A stretch of DNA of 64,000 nt from Corynebacterium gallinarum. Its GTDB lineage: Bacteria > Actinomycetota > Actinomycetes > Mycobacteriales > Mycobacteriaceae. The DNA lies in assembly GCF_014837045.1 (NCBI RefSeq), contig NZ_JACSPR010000009.1:54299-118298 (forward strand), read 5' to 3'. The notes under the pieces are model-generated. The model ran no database searches and was not told where the DNA came from. It worked only from the letters and a program-made list of their open reading frames with translations. A program made the position numbers and the translations under genes. Shown here piece after piece: positions 46,934 through 56,235 of this stretch; within the stretch, counting starts at the first letter, position 1; every line of letters starts with the position of its first letter.

Positions 46934-47943
46934 TGGCTAAACGGCAGCGGAGAAAATCACAGGGGCGGAGCCTGCCCCTGGGGGCGAGCATAGCTATCAT
47001 CGCCATTCTGGCGGTTGCAGCTGTGGCGTTGTCCTACCTGGCTTTTCAAAACTTAAGCGACCCAAACCCTGAAGGCTTTGCCACAACCAACACCGCCGCC
47101 CCTGAATCTTCTATCCCGGCACCAGCTGAATCAGAAGAGCCGGACGCGCCTCCGGAAGCTCCTGTGAGTGAGCAGGCACGGGAGACTGAAGCGGCAAATG
47201 CCGGTGAACAGATTGAGTTGGTTGCCCAGTCTCGCCTGATTGCTTTGGACGGTTCCTTAGGGGTGCGCGCTGATGTGGGGGAGTGCACCAACCCCGGAAG
47301 CATTGAGTTTTCCACGGATGGTGGACAGAGCTGGACCCCTTCAGTGGCATTTGATGCGACCAGCGCCACCCAGATTCTGCGCATCCTGCCCGCCAATGGC
47401 GGCACCACCTTTGTGGTGGCACTGAATGGAGAATGCGAGCCGCAGATCTACTCCACCTCCAATAATGGAACCACCTGGAATGGGCCACTTTCTGCAGTGG
47501 GAACGTGGTATTTGGATCCGGCATCGCCGTCTACTCTCGGTGCACCAGGTGGCGCCAAAACTATTGGCTGCGAGGCGCTGGGGCTTTCCCCGGTGACCGA
47601 CCGTGAAGTGGGTGTGCTGTGCGCCGATGGTTCGATCATCACCACCACTGATGGTGGTACCACCTGGTCTGATACAGCTCCGGTGGACGGCGTCATGGCG
47701 TTAGCTTATTCAAAGCAGAACCTGTTGGCCGTGGCCAATGGTGATGGCCAGACTTGCTCCGGGATGCAGCTGCTTAATCTTGGAACCGATGGTGGCACGG
47801 AGCAGGTGTCCTGCGTTGAGATGGTGAATCTCGGGTCCGTAGCGGCCGGCGATATCGCAGCAGCGCAATCTGGTAACAGCCTGGTGCTATGGGTTGGAGA
47901 GAATCAACATATTTCAACGGATGGTGGACAAACATGGCTTTAG
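46933..47943 (+). CDS. Membrane-anchored BNR-like beta-repeat protein, unknown
   Basis: 336 aa. A basic N-terminus and one helix (about 16-40) are followed by a P/E/A-rich linker (about 45-90) and a domain with repeated T-D-G-G-Q-S-W / T-D-G-G-T-T-W / T-D-G-G-Q-T-W motifs (BNR or sialidase-type Asp boxes), so it likely faces outward. No catalytic residues of a sialidase are visible. It is embedded between the phosphatase and CapD with overlaps on both sides (1 nt and 10 nt), so it belongs to polysaccharide export or assembly. Confidence 0.75.
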   Translation: MAKRQRRKSQGRSLPLGASIAIIAILAVAAVALSYLAFQNLSDPNPEGFATTNTAAPESSIPAPAESEEPDAPPEAPVSEQARETEAANAGEQIELVAQSRLIALDGSLGVRADVGECTNPGSIEFSTDGGQSWTPSVAFDATSATQILRILPANGGTTFVVALNGECEPQIYSTSNNGTTWNGPLSAVGTWYLDPASPSTLGAPGGAKTIGCEALGLSPVTDREVGVLCADGSIITTTDGGTTWSDTAPVDGVMALAYSKQNLLAVANGDGQTCSGMQLLNLGTDGGTEQVSCVEMVNLGSVAAGDIAAAQSGNSLVLWVGENQHISTDGGQTWL

Positions 47944-49748
47944 GAACTAGCGCGGGCGTGACCAAGGCCAGGCCGAGAGTGCCGGTCGGGAAGACCCTTT
48001 TTATCCTTGATGCCTTTTCCTGGATCATGGCGGTTTTTCTGGCGAAGCTTTTCCGCTATGAGTTCAATATGACCAGCGTGCACTGGAATGCCTTCGTAGG
48101 ATTCGCAGTGGCAGCAGTAGTATTGCAGTTTCTCTTCGGCTTGTTCCTGCACCTCTACCGCAAGGGGCTACGCCACCCGTTTGGCAGCTTTGAAGACACC
48201 CTGAATATTTCCATTTCGGTTGGTGGCGTAGGAATGATCCTCTGGATTTCTTCTCTCGTGTTCGGCGATGCCTGGGAGGTTTCCCGTGGCGTCATGCTTA
48301 TTGCCACACCACTGGCTTTGGTGATGATCCTGGGTATCCGTTATGCGGCCCGCATGAGGGTGGAAAGATTAACCAGACCTGCAGCTGACTCCACACCAGC
48401 GCTCATCCTCGGTGGCGGGTACATTGGCACCAACCTCATCCAGTGGATGATGTCAGATCCCAAGTCTCCTTTCCGTCCAGTCGGGGTTATTGATGATAAT
48501 CCTGATCTGGCCTGGCAGAAGATTCGCGGTGTGCAGGTGCTAGGCACTTTCGATGATATTGCCAAGGTGGCATCGGAGACAGGTGCTGAAATGGTCATCG
48601 TGGCTATTGGCGATGCGGATGCGTCCCTCCTCCGAAGAGTTCAGGACGTGGCTAATAAGAGCGGACTTGCGGTCAAGGTCATGCCGGCTATTGATCGAGT
48701 GGTGTCCAAGGGTGTTCGAGGAAATGATCTTCGAGATCTCTCTATTGAGGATCTTTTAGGCCGTCAACCGGTGGACACGAATGTGTCTGAGATCGCCGGC
48801 TATGTAACCGGCAAGCGAGTTCTAGTCACAGGAGCTGGTGGATCCATCGGTGCACAGCTGTGTACTGAGATTTCCAAGTACGGTCCTGCTGAATTGATCA
48901 TGCTTGACCGCGATGAAACCGGTCTGCAGCAGGTTCTGATCAATGTTGCAGGCAATGGCCTTCTTGATACTGATGCTGTGGTGCTTGCTGATATTCGCGA
49001 AGCGGAAGCGCTGAAGAAACTATTCCAGAAGCGCCAGCCAGAGGTGGTTTTCCACGCGGCAGCCCTCAAGCACCTTCCCATGCTGGAGCAGTATCCAGAT
49101 GAGGGATGGAAGACGAATGTGCTGGGCACCCTGAATGTTCTAGCAGCAGCTGACGCTGTAAATGTGGAAACCTTCGTCAATATCTCCACCGACAAGGCTG
49201 CAAACCCCACTAGTGTGCTTGGCCATTCCAAGCGTGTGGCAGAGAAGCTGACTGCCTGGTACGGCCAGCACACTGGCAAGAGGTATCTTTCAGTTCGTTT
49301 TGGCAACGTAATTGGCAGCCGTGGTTCCATGCTGCCGACCTTCACCCGGTTGATTATGGAAGACAAGCCAGTGACGGTGACGCACCCGGAGGCAACCCGA
49401 TTCTTCATGACAATCCCTGAAGCCTGTCAGCTTGTACTCCAAGCTGGCGGTATCGGACGCACTGGCGAGGTTTTGATCTTGGATATGGGAGAACCAGTAA
49501 ACATTCTGGAAATTGCCCAGCGGATGATCGCAATGTCCGGTAAGGATATCGACATCAAATTTACGGGTCTACGTGAAGGTGAAAAGATGCATGAAGAGCT
49601 CGTTGGAGATGGGGAGTCTGAGGATCGGCCATTCCACCCTAAGATTTCTCATGCACAAGCCGAGAGTCTGTCACCAGACAATCTAGACAAGAATCGTTTC
49701 ATGGAACGTGCGGGAAAGCTTTCTGAAATTGATAAGGAAGAAAAGTAA
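47934..49748 (+). CDS. capD: Membrane nucleotide-sugar 4,6-dehydratase (CapD/PglF-type)
   Basis: 604 aa from ATG 47934, which overlaps the previous stop by 10 nt. Four hydrophobic helices in the first 140 residues, a first Rossmann-like domain, then T-G-A-G-G-S-I-G (about 300) and the SDR catalytic region S-T-D-K-A-A-N-P-T. Family members convert UDP-GlcNAc to UDP-4-keto-6-deoxy-GlcNAc. The next gene is an aminotransferase overlapping by 1 nt (TAATG), which fits a PglF-PglE pair leading to a UDP-4-amino-sugar. Confidence 0.9.
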   Translation: MALGTSAGVTKARPRVPVGKTLFILDAFSWIMAVFLAKLFRYEFNMTSVHWNAFVGFAVAAVVLQFLFGLFLHLYRKGLRHPFGSFEDTLNISISVGGVGMILWISSLVFGDAWEVSRGVMLIATPLALVMILGIRYAARMRVERLTRPAADSTPALILGGGYIGTNLIQWMMSDPKSPFRPVGVIDDNPDLAWQKIRGVQVLGTFDDIAKVASETGAEMVIVAIGDADASLLRRVQDVANKSGLAVKVMPAIDRVVSKGVRGNDLRDLSIEDLLGRQPVDTNVSEIAGYVTGKRVLVTGAGGSIGAQLCTEISKYGPAELIMLDRDETGLQQVLINVAGNGLLDTDAVVLADIREAEALKKLFQKRQPEVVFHAAALKHLPMLEQYPDEGWKTNVLGTLNVLAAADAVNVETFVNISTDKAANPTSVLGHSKRVAEKLTAWYGQHTGKRYLSVRFGNVIGSRGSMLPTFTRLIMEDKPVTVTHPEATRFFMTIPEACQLVLQAGGIGRTGEVLILDMGEPVNILEIAQRMIAMSGKDIDIKFTGLREGEKMHEELVGDGESEDRPFHPKISHAQAESLSPDNLDKNRFMERAGKLSEIDKEEK

Positions 49749-50893
49749 TGAGTAACGATCGTATTCACCTTTCGTCACCGGATGTTACGCAGCTTGAAGA
49801 AGATGCTTTGGTGCGTGCTATTCGGTCTGGTTGGATTGCTCCTCTCGGGCCAGAAGTTGATTCTTTTGAAGCTGAACTAGCAGCATACTGTGGGCGTGGT
49901 TACGCTGTAGCTCTTTCTTCTGGTACAGCTGCTTTGCATCTTGGATTATTGACATTAGGAGTTGGTCAGGGCGATCTGGTGTTGACTTCGTCAATGACCT
50001 TTGCAGCAACTACAAACGCGATTACTTATACCGGAGCTGAAGCTGTATTTGTGGATTCAGATTTGTCTGGAAATATGGATCCGGATCTGTTAGAAGAAGC
50101 ATTTGAGACACTGACGGCCGAAGGTCGTAAAGTGAAGGCGGTTGTCCCCGTAGATCTGTTGGGCAAAGTGGCTGATCATGAACGCATCTCCGCAGTAGCA
50201 GCAAAATATGGGGTACCGGTTCTGTCGGATGCAGCTGAATCTCTAGGCGCAATTCGAGATGGAAAATCTGCTGGTACTTTTGGCGTAGCTGCAATTGTTT
50301 CCTTTAATGGAAACAAGATTATGACCACCTCAGGTGGTGGCGCACTGCTCACAGATGAGAAGGGTTTTGCAGATAATATTCGTTATCTAGCCACTCAGGC
50401 ACGTCAGCCTGTTGTGCACTACGAACATGTTGATGTCGGATATAACTACCGGATGTCTAACATTCTTGCAGCATTGGGACGAGCTCAGCTGGAACGCTTG
50501 AACTCAATGATTGAAAAGCGCCGAGCCCATCGTATTCAGTATCGAGATCTTTTTTCTACGATTCCGGGAACTGAACTGTTTGGTGAGCCTTCTGGTCTTG
50601 AGGGCGGTAATACGCAGGATAACTTTTGGTTGACTTCAGTTCTCGTTAATGAAGAGGAAGCTGGATTCAGTGCTGATCAGCTCAGAGAAGCACTTGCTGA
50701 TGAGAACGTTGAGGCACGCCCGCTCTGGAAGCCAATGCATTTGCAACCGATTTACTCAGGCAACCGTGCTTTTGTAAATGGCAATTCTGAATGGCTATTC
50801 AGCAACGGAGTGTCACTTCCAAGTGGATCTGTTCTGAATGAAGAGCAGATGGATCGAGTGTTACGTGTTATACGAGAGTTTGCTGGGGCCTAA
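49748..50893 (+). CDS. DegT/DnrJ/EryC1-family sugar aminotransferase (PglE-like)
   Basis: 381 aa. The PLP Schiff-base Lys is in F-N-G-N-K-I-M-T-T-S-G-G-G; the family signature S-S-G-T-A-A-L-H-L-G is near 57-66. It adds an amino group to C4 of a keto-sugar. The AT-richer composition starts with this gene. The stop is followed with no gap by the ATP-grasp gene. Confidence 0.92.
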   Translation: MSNDRIHLSSPDVTQLEEDALVRAIRSGWIAPLGPEVDSFEAELAAYCGRGYAVALSSGTAALHLGLLTLGVGQGDLVLTSSMTFAATTNAITYTGAEAVFVDSDLSGNMDPDLLEEAFETLTAEGRKVKAVVPVDLLGKVADHERISAVAAKYGVPVLSDAAESLGAIRDGKSAGTFGVAAIVSFNGNKIMTTSGGGALLTDEKGFADNIRYLATQARQPVVHYEHVDVGYNYRMSNILAALGRAQLERLNSMIEKRRAHRIQYRDLFSTIPGTELFGEPSGLEGGNTQDNFWLTSVLVNEEEAGFSADQLREALADENVEARPLWKPMHLQPIYSGNRAFVNGNSEWLFSNGVSLPSGSVLNEEQMDRVLRVIREFAGA

Positions 50894-51904
50894 ATGAACA
50901 TTCTGCTTTGTTCAACAGGCAGGCGTCCGTATTTGGTGCGTTGGTTTCAACAAGCCTTGATCGATAATGGCCTGTCCGGGAAAGTTATTGCGGCTGATAT
51001 GGATCCGATGTCTCCGGCTAAGACTTTTGCTGATGACTTCATCGAAGCACCAGCAGTCACTAGCTCAGGGTATTCATCATGGCTTGCACGGACAATTGAA
51101 ACACAGAACATTAATTTTGCTGTTTCTATCAATGATTTTGAGTTATCTGAATGGTCTCAACTGACTGAATCTCTAGAATTTGAGAAGTTAATTCGCCTTT
51201 CCGCAGAGAGCCAGTCTTTGGTTGAAGATAAGCTGAAGATGGCAAAAAGATTAGTGGAGTTCGAGATTCCTTCTCCGCAAACGTGGAGTGGCTCAGACGC
51301 TATTGCTTCTACAGATATTTCTGGTGAATTGGTGACTAAAGGTCGCTTCGGTAGCGCTTCTAGAGGGCTGCAATTTACGGATGGAAAAAATTTATTAGGA
51401 GCCGTTGCTCTTGCGCTGAATGAGGTTACGACCAGACAAGGAGTACTGGCTAAGGAACAGTCTGAGTGTATCCCTGAGGATCTTCTTATAGTTCAAGAAA
51501 TGATTCAAGGAACTGAATACGGCCTTGATGTTGTCTCTGACTTTGATGGAAAATTTGCAACGGTCTTGGCGCGTAAGAAGATCGCAATGCGTGCCGGAGA
51601 AACTGACCGTGCAGTTTCTGTTGACTCAGATATCTTTGAACCAGTTGCACGTAAAATTGCTGAGGCTGTACCGCATCGTGGAACTATCGATGTAGACGTG
51701 ATGGTCAATAGCAATGGCGAGATCTATGTTATTGACATTAATCCTCGTTTCGGAGGTGGTTATCCTTTCTCACATCTAGCTGGCGCACGAGTTCCTAGCG
51801 CTTATGTTTCATGGGCTGCTAAAACTACGCCGGATAACTCCTGGTTAAAGAGCGACCCAGAGATCGTAGGAAGTAAATTCGTAGAAGCTGTGGTAGTTGC
51901 ATGA
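50894..51904 (+). CDS. ATP-grasp ligase
   Basis: 336 aa. An N-terminal domain (1-90) resembles the PreATP-grasp fold; the C-terminal motif D-I-N-P-R-F-G-G-G-Y-P-F-S-H (about 275-290) binds Mg-ATP and is the family signature. ATP-grasp enzymes join an acid to an amine or thiol. Between a 4-aminotransferase and a phosphoglycosyltransferase it likely acylates the C4 amine, as the ATP-grasp part of Neisseria PglB2 does with glycerate. The acid used here is unknown. It overlaps the next gene by 4 nt. Confidence 0.85.
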   Translation: MNILLCSTGRRPYLVRWFQQALIDNGLSGKVIAADMDPMSPAKTFADDFIEAPAVTSSGYSSWLARTIETQNINFAVSINDFELSEWSQLTESLEFEKLIRLSAESQSLVEDKLKMAKRLVEFEIPSPQTWSGSDAIASTDISGELVTKGRFGSASRGLQFTDGKNLLGAVALALNEVTTRQGVLAKEQSECIPEDLLIVQEMIQGTEYGLDVVSDFDGKFATVLARKKIAMRAGETDRAVSVDSDIFEPVARKIAEAVPHRGTIDVDVMVNSNGEIYVIDINPRFGGGYPFSHLAGARVPSAYVSWAAKTTPDNSWLKSDPEIVGSKFVEAVVVA

Positions 51905-53025
51905 GTACAGTAAAAATTTTTGATATTAGTAGTCGCCAGCGGCGAAGAATAGCACTTAAGCGGATCCTTGATTCAGTATTGGTGTTAGCGACTGCCCCAG
52001 TTACATTACCCTTAACTCTGGTTACCGCTGTAGCAGTAAGGGCTAAAATGGGCTCTCCTATTTTTTATCGCCAAGAGCGTATTGGCTTTAATGAGAATAC
52101 TTTTTCACTTTTGAAGTTTCGATCTATGCTCCCAGAAAGTACAAAAGATGGAGAGAAGCTTTCTCCGAGCAAGCGGGTGACACCATTTGGCGCACTTTTA
52201 AGGCGATCGAGCCTTGATGAACTTCCTCAGCTGTTAAATGTCCTGCGTGGTGACATGTCTTTGGTCGGACCTCGACCTCTATTGGTGGAGTATTTGCCGC
52301 ACTATAAAGATTTTGAGCGGTATCGTCATTCTGTTCGTCCTGGAATAACTGGAGTTTCACAGGTCAGCGGTAGAAACGATCTGGGTTGGGATGAGCGCTT
52401 GGAGCTCGACGCTGAATATGCTCGCGATGGTAAGATTTCTGACGATTTCCATATCATTTTCAAGACGCTTAAAGGTGTGTTAAAGCGTGAGGGTACGGTT
52501 GCTGAACCTTGGACACAGGGTGAATATCTAAGTGTTTACCGTAGCTACCCAAATGATGGAAAATTTGGTTTGAGAAGGTTTGAACCCAAGGATATTGAAG
52601 CAAGAGTCAAATGGTTGAATGACCCACGTACTCGGGAAACTTTAACAGTGAGCGGTGAAATCACTGTTGAAGGTACTGAGAATTGGCTCAAATCTGCTCG
52701 AAAAGATCCACTTCGGAGAGACCTAGCCGTTTATGATCTAGAAACTCTAGAGATTGTTGCTATCGCCGGCTATAAAGCTCACACCGCTGAGGATATTCCG
52801 ATCTTTTATTTCGCGGTAGATCCTGATATGCAAGGGCGACGGATTGGAAGCGCAACTTTGCTTTTACTGTTGGACTTCATGAAGTCACGCCCTGAATTAA
52901 ATGGCGCAGCAGGGGAGATTTTTAAATCCAATATTCGATCGATAAAGATTCATGAGCGTTTAGGCTTTGAAATGGTTGATGCTGAGCTACCTGAAAATCG
53001 AATCAGAATGGAGATTAAATGGTAG
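51901..53025 (+). CDS. Phosphoglycosyltransferase (PglC/WecP-like) fused to a GNAT acetyltransferase
   Basis: 374 aa. Residues 1-205 are a monotopic phosphoglycosyltransferase: K-R-I-L-D-S followed by a re-entrant hydrophobic segment, R-Q-E-R-I-G, and the catalytic S-L-D-E-L-P-Q near 103. Residues about 215-374 are a GNAT acyltransferase (L-R-R-F-E-P-K-D, then V-D-P-D-M-Q-G-R-R-I-G-S-A-T). Such fusions put sugar modification and lipid loading on one chain. It starts the glycan by moving a sugar-1-phosphate to the lipid carrier. It overlaps both neighbours. Confidence 0.9.
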   Translation: MSTVKIFDISSRQRRRIALKRILDSVLVLATAPVTLPLTLVTAVAVRAKMGSPIFYRQERIGFNENTFSLLKFRSMLPESTKDGEKLSPSKRVTPFGALLRRSSLDELPQLLNVLRGDMSLVGPRPLLVEYLPHYKDFERYRHSVRPGITGVSQVSGRNDLGWDERLELDAEYARDGKISDDFHIIFKTLKGVLKREGTVAEPWTQGEYLSVYRSYPNDGKFGLRRFEPKDIEARVKWLNDPRTRETLTVSGEITVEGTENWLKSARKDPLRRDLAVYDLETLEIVAIAGYKAHTAEDIPIFYFAVDPDMQGRRIGSATLLLLLDFMKSRPELNGAAGEIFKSNIRSIKIHERLGFEMVDAELPENRIRMEIKW

Positions 53026-53924
53026 CCAATCAATGGGCTCCTATCCTGCAACGATGGGAAAATCTGGATTCTTTGTTAGGGACAGAATTCTGGGTAGTGC
53101 GAGATGATCTTTTACCATTTCCCCTCCCCGGCAATAAAGTTCGTAAGATAGAATCTGAATTATCAGCAGTCTCGCCGGACGTTAAAGTAATCATCACAAA
53201 TGGTGGTGTTGACTCAAACCACTGCAGAACATTAGCAATGTTTGGGGCACAACGGGGTTTTAAAGTACATCTAGTACTTCATGGAGACCCTGTTGATGAT
53301 CATGGGATAGGACTTCAAATTTTAGACTCTCTTGGAGCTTCTTATGATATTGGTCCTGCTGACACCATTGCGGATCGTATTTCGGTAGCGCGTAGTAAAT
53401 ATACCGTTAGGGGGAAGAATCCTATCGTATTTCCTGGTGGTGGCCATTCTCCACTAGGTGCCAAGGCTTTTAGAGATGCTGGAGAATCTGTTTTCAAAAA
53501 TTGTTGGTTTGATCAAGTATTTGTGGCTTCTGGGACGGGTGCCACGCAGGGAGGGCTTATTACTGCTGCTGAAAAGTATGCTCCGCAGAGTAGTGTAATA
53601 GGAATCTCCGTAGCTCGTGACGAACAAAGAGGGCCATTGGCTGTGGACGAGGCAGCTCGATGGGCAGGCAGTACTGATCCGCAAGTACATTTCACGGGTG
53701 CTTATAGAGCTGGGGGCTATGGAAAAGCTGACGCAGAGATTTATGATGCTGTTGAGATTGCTTGGAAATATGGTCTGCCAGTAGATCCAACTTATACCGG
53801 AAAAGCATTCGCCGCTATCCTCGATTTTTCTCGAAAAGGTGAGCTGGGATCTTCAGTTTTGTTTTGGCATACAGGTGGCCTGGCCAATTGGTTAACTCAC
53901 GATTTTTCGAAGGGTGGTGAATGA
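53019..53924 (+). CDS. PLP-dependent D-cysteine desulfhydrase / ACC deaminase-like protein
   Basis: 301 aa, fold type II PLP enzyme. The N-terminal R-D-D-L-L-P-F-P-L-P-G-N-K-V-R-K has the PLP Lys (K in G-N-K-V-R-K), and N-G-G-V-D-S-N-H-C-R-T and S-G-T-G-A-T-Q-G-G bind the cofactor. Family members break down D-Cys or ACC. This gene overlaps both neighbours (7 nt with the fusion and 4 nt with the glycosyltransferase), so it functions in the locus. Making a 2-oxo acid or amino acid for the ATP-grasp step is a possible role and is speculative. Confidence 0.82.
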   Translation: MVANQWAPILQRWENLDSLLGTEFWVVRDDLLPFPLPGNKVRKIESELSAVSPDVKVIITNGGVDSNHCRTLAMFGAQRGFKVHLVLHGDPVDDHGIGLQILDSLGASYDIGPADTIADRISVARSKYTVRGKNPIVFPGGGHSPLGAKAFRDAGESVFKNCWFDQVFVASGTGATQGGLITAAEKYAPQSSVIGISVARDEQRGPLAVDEAARWAGSTDPQVHFTGAYRAGGYGKADAEIYDAVEIAWKYGLPVDPTYTGKAFAAILDFSRKGELGSSVLFWHTGGLANWLTHDFSKGGE

Positions 53925-55144
53925 AAATGAAAATTCTCGTCTTATCTCAGTATTTCCCGCCCGAGAATTCCTTTTATCCGGATTCTGTTGCAAGAAATTT
54001 ATCAGCTCGAGGCCATTCAGTACGTGTTTTAACTGGATACCCTAATTACCCCGAGGGGATAGTTCATTCGGGTTATAAACAGTGCTGGAGGATGCGAGAA
54101 GAAACATCATATGGAGTCGAAGTCCTGAGGGTACCTCTTTATACAGACCATTCACAGAATGCACTGCGTCGAATTATGAACTATGTGTCATTCGGCCTGT
54201 CTTCTGCCACAGCACTAAAGTGGGTAAAAGATGTGGACGTGATTTATGTCTATGCGCCTCAACCAACAGCTGCGATTGGACCATGGATTTGGCGTCGGCT
54301 TGGTGGAGCACCATATGTCGTTCATGTGCAGGACCTGTGGCCTGATTCAATTACAGGTTCAGCGCTAGTCTCAAAAAAATTGAGCGCGCGAGTAATCGAA
54401 AAGATCATCAATATTTGGCTGAAGAGCATTTATAAGGTGTCGTCTGGCGTTATTGGCATTGCTCCTCAAATGGTCAAACGCCTAGCTGAAAGAGGAAATC
54501 CGAAGGATAGGCCGCATTTAATTTTCAATTGGGCGGATGATCATGGAAAAGAATTAGAGCTTGATGAGAGCCATTTCGGTGAAAAAGCTATCAAATTCAT
54601 TTTTGCCGGCAATATTGGAAATATGCAAGATGTTGAAAGTATTGTTCGGGCTGCAGATATTTTGCGTAATCATTCCATTCAGATTCAAATCGTCGGTGAT
54701 GGCACTCAACTCGATAAAGTGAAGAAACTTGCTCGAGAGCTAGAGCTTGAAAATGTAGATTTTGTGGGAAAAGTGCGACGCGAGCAGATGGAAGCCTTGT
54801 ACACTGACGCTGATTTTTCTCTGGTTACTCTTAAGGATCTGCCTGTTTTCGAGGGAACCATTCCTTCAAAGTTCCAGGGTTCTATTGCGAATGCACTTCC
54901 AGTAGTTACAACAGTTCAGGGTGACTTGAGGGAGATCGTTGAGAAAGAAGATATTGGTTTTACTGCTGAAAGCGAAAATCCCGCATCTTTGGCATCAGCT
55001 ATTGAGTCGGCAGCGACATTGAGTTCAGTAGATTATTCTGATCTCTGTGCTCGGACACGTGCGGTCTTTGTCGATAGGTTCTCCACGAAATCAGGGATTG
55101 ATTCTCTAGAATCGTTACTGACATCTGTCGTCGATTCAAAGTAA
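53921..55144 (+). CDS. Glycosyltransferase family 4 (WbuB-like)
   Basis: 407 aa, GT-B fold. The N-terminus has S-Q-Y-F-P-P-E, then H-V-Q-D-L-W-P-D and the donor-site E-x7-E region near 290 (F-A-G-N-I-G, L-P-V-F-E-G-T-I-P-S-K). The pattern is that of WbuB/FnlX transferases that use UDP-L-FucNAc in several O-antigen loci, and UDP-L-FucNAc genes follow directly. It overlaps the PLP gene by 4 nt. Confidence 0.88.
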   Translation: MKMKILVLSQYFPPENSFYPDSVARNLSARGHSVRVLTGYPNYPEGIVHSGYKQCWRMREETSYGVEVLRVPLYTDHSQNALRRIMNYVSFGLSSATALKWVKDVDVIYVYAPQPTAAIGPWIWRRLGGAPYVVHVQDLWPDSITGSALVSKKLSARVIEKIINIWLKSIYKVSSGVIGIAPQMVKRLAERGNPKDRPHLIFNWADDHGKELELDESHFGEKAIKFIFAGNIGNMQDVESIVRAADILRNHSIQIQIVGDGTQLDKVKKLARELELENVDFVGKVRREQMEALYTDADFSLVTLKDLPVFEGTIPSKFQGSIANALPVVTTVQGDLREIVEKEDIGFTAESENPASLASAIESAATLSSVDYSDLCARTRAVFVDRFSTKSGIDSLESLLTSVVDSK

Positions 55145-55204
55145 TTTTACATAAAGGCCATCCTGGCAAGCTAGAGGGATTAAGAGGAAAAGAGCAATTG
55201 AACT

Positions 55205-56233
55205 ATGACTCAAATCAATAATATTGCGGACTCCACCGTAACGATCACAGGTGGAACCGGATCTTTCGGATCAACGATGGCAAGGCAGCTCTTGGAAAAG
55301 GGTGCGCAGCAAATTAACATTTTCAGTCGTGATGAAGCCAAACAAGACGAAATGCGTCGAAAGTTTTCTGATGAACGGTTGCGTTTTTTCATCGGTGATG
55401 TGCGCGATGCAGCAAGCATTGCTCCTGCGATGCGTGGGGCTGACTTCGTCTTTCATGCAGCTGCCCTTAAGCAGGTTCCGTCATGCGAGTTTTTCCCTCA
55501 GCAAGCTGTCTTGACGAACATTGTGGGAAGCGACAATGTAATCAAGGAAGCTGAAAAGGCTGGCGTTAGGTCCTTGGTGTGTCTGAGTACTGATAAAGCT
55601 GTTTATCCTGTAAACGCAATGGGCATGTCAAAAGCACTCATGGAGAAAACTGCTCAAGCTTATGCTCGTAACTTTATTGATTCAGAGATGACTGTTTCCG
55701 TTACTCGATACGGAAATGTTATGTATTCCCGAGGATCGGTTATTCCTCTTTTTGTGAAGCAATTGGAAGAAGGAAAACCGATGAGCCTGACGGATCCTTC
55801 AATGACTCGATTCCTCATGTCACTCGATGACTCTGTCGATCTCGTGGAACATGCATTTATGAATGCAAACCCAGGAGATATTTACGTAAAGAAGGCTCCT
55901 GGAGCAACTGTGGAGGTTTTAGCTAGGGCAGTTGCTAGTTTGTTGGGTAATGATGATCCAGATATTCAGGTGATTGGTGCTCGGCATGGCGAAAAATCTC
56001 ATGAAGCGCTTCTGAGTAGTGAAGAGCTGGCAAAGGCCAGCGATGAGGGAGATTACTTCCGTATTCCATTGGATGCTCGTTCTTTGCAATATGAGCTGTA
56101 TTTCGAGGAGGGAGAGACTGAAGCGCCGAGGCTTGAAGATTATGATTCTGCGAACACGGTGCAGCTATCTATCGAAGAGACGAAGCAGCTGCTTTTGAAG
56201 CTTCCAGAAATGCAGAAGCTGGTGGGTGCATAA
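55205..56233 (+). CDS. capE: UDP-GlcNAc 4,6-dehydratase / 5-epimerase (CapE/FnlA)
   Basis: 342 aa. SDR motif GGTGSFGS and catalytic S-T-D-K-A-V-Y-P-V-N-A-M-G-M-S-K. First step of UDP-L-FucNAc synthesis. It follows a 60-nt gap and ends 2 nt before capF. The three genes in the CapE-F-G order make the pathway assignment firm. Confidence 0.93.
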   Translation: MTQINNIADSTVTITGGTGSFGSTMARQLLEKGAQQINIFSRDEAKQDEMRRKFSDERLRFFIGDVRDAASIAPAMRGADFVFHAAALKQVPSCEFFPQQAVLTNIVGSDNVIKEAEKAGVRSLVCLSTDKAVYPVNAMGMSKALMEKTAQAYARNFIDSEMTVSVTRYGNVMYSRGSVIPLFVKQLEEGKPMSLTDPSMTRFLMSLDDSVDLVEHAFMNANPGDIYVKKAPGATVEVLARAVASLLGNDDPDIQVIGARHGEKSHEALLSSEELAKASDEGDYFRIPLDARSLQYELYFEEGETEAPRLEDYDSANTVQLSIEETKQLLLKLPEMQKLVGA

Positions 56234-56235
56234 TC

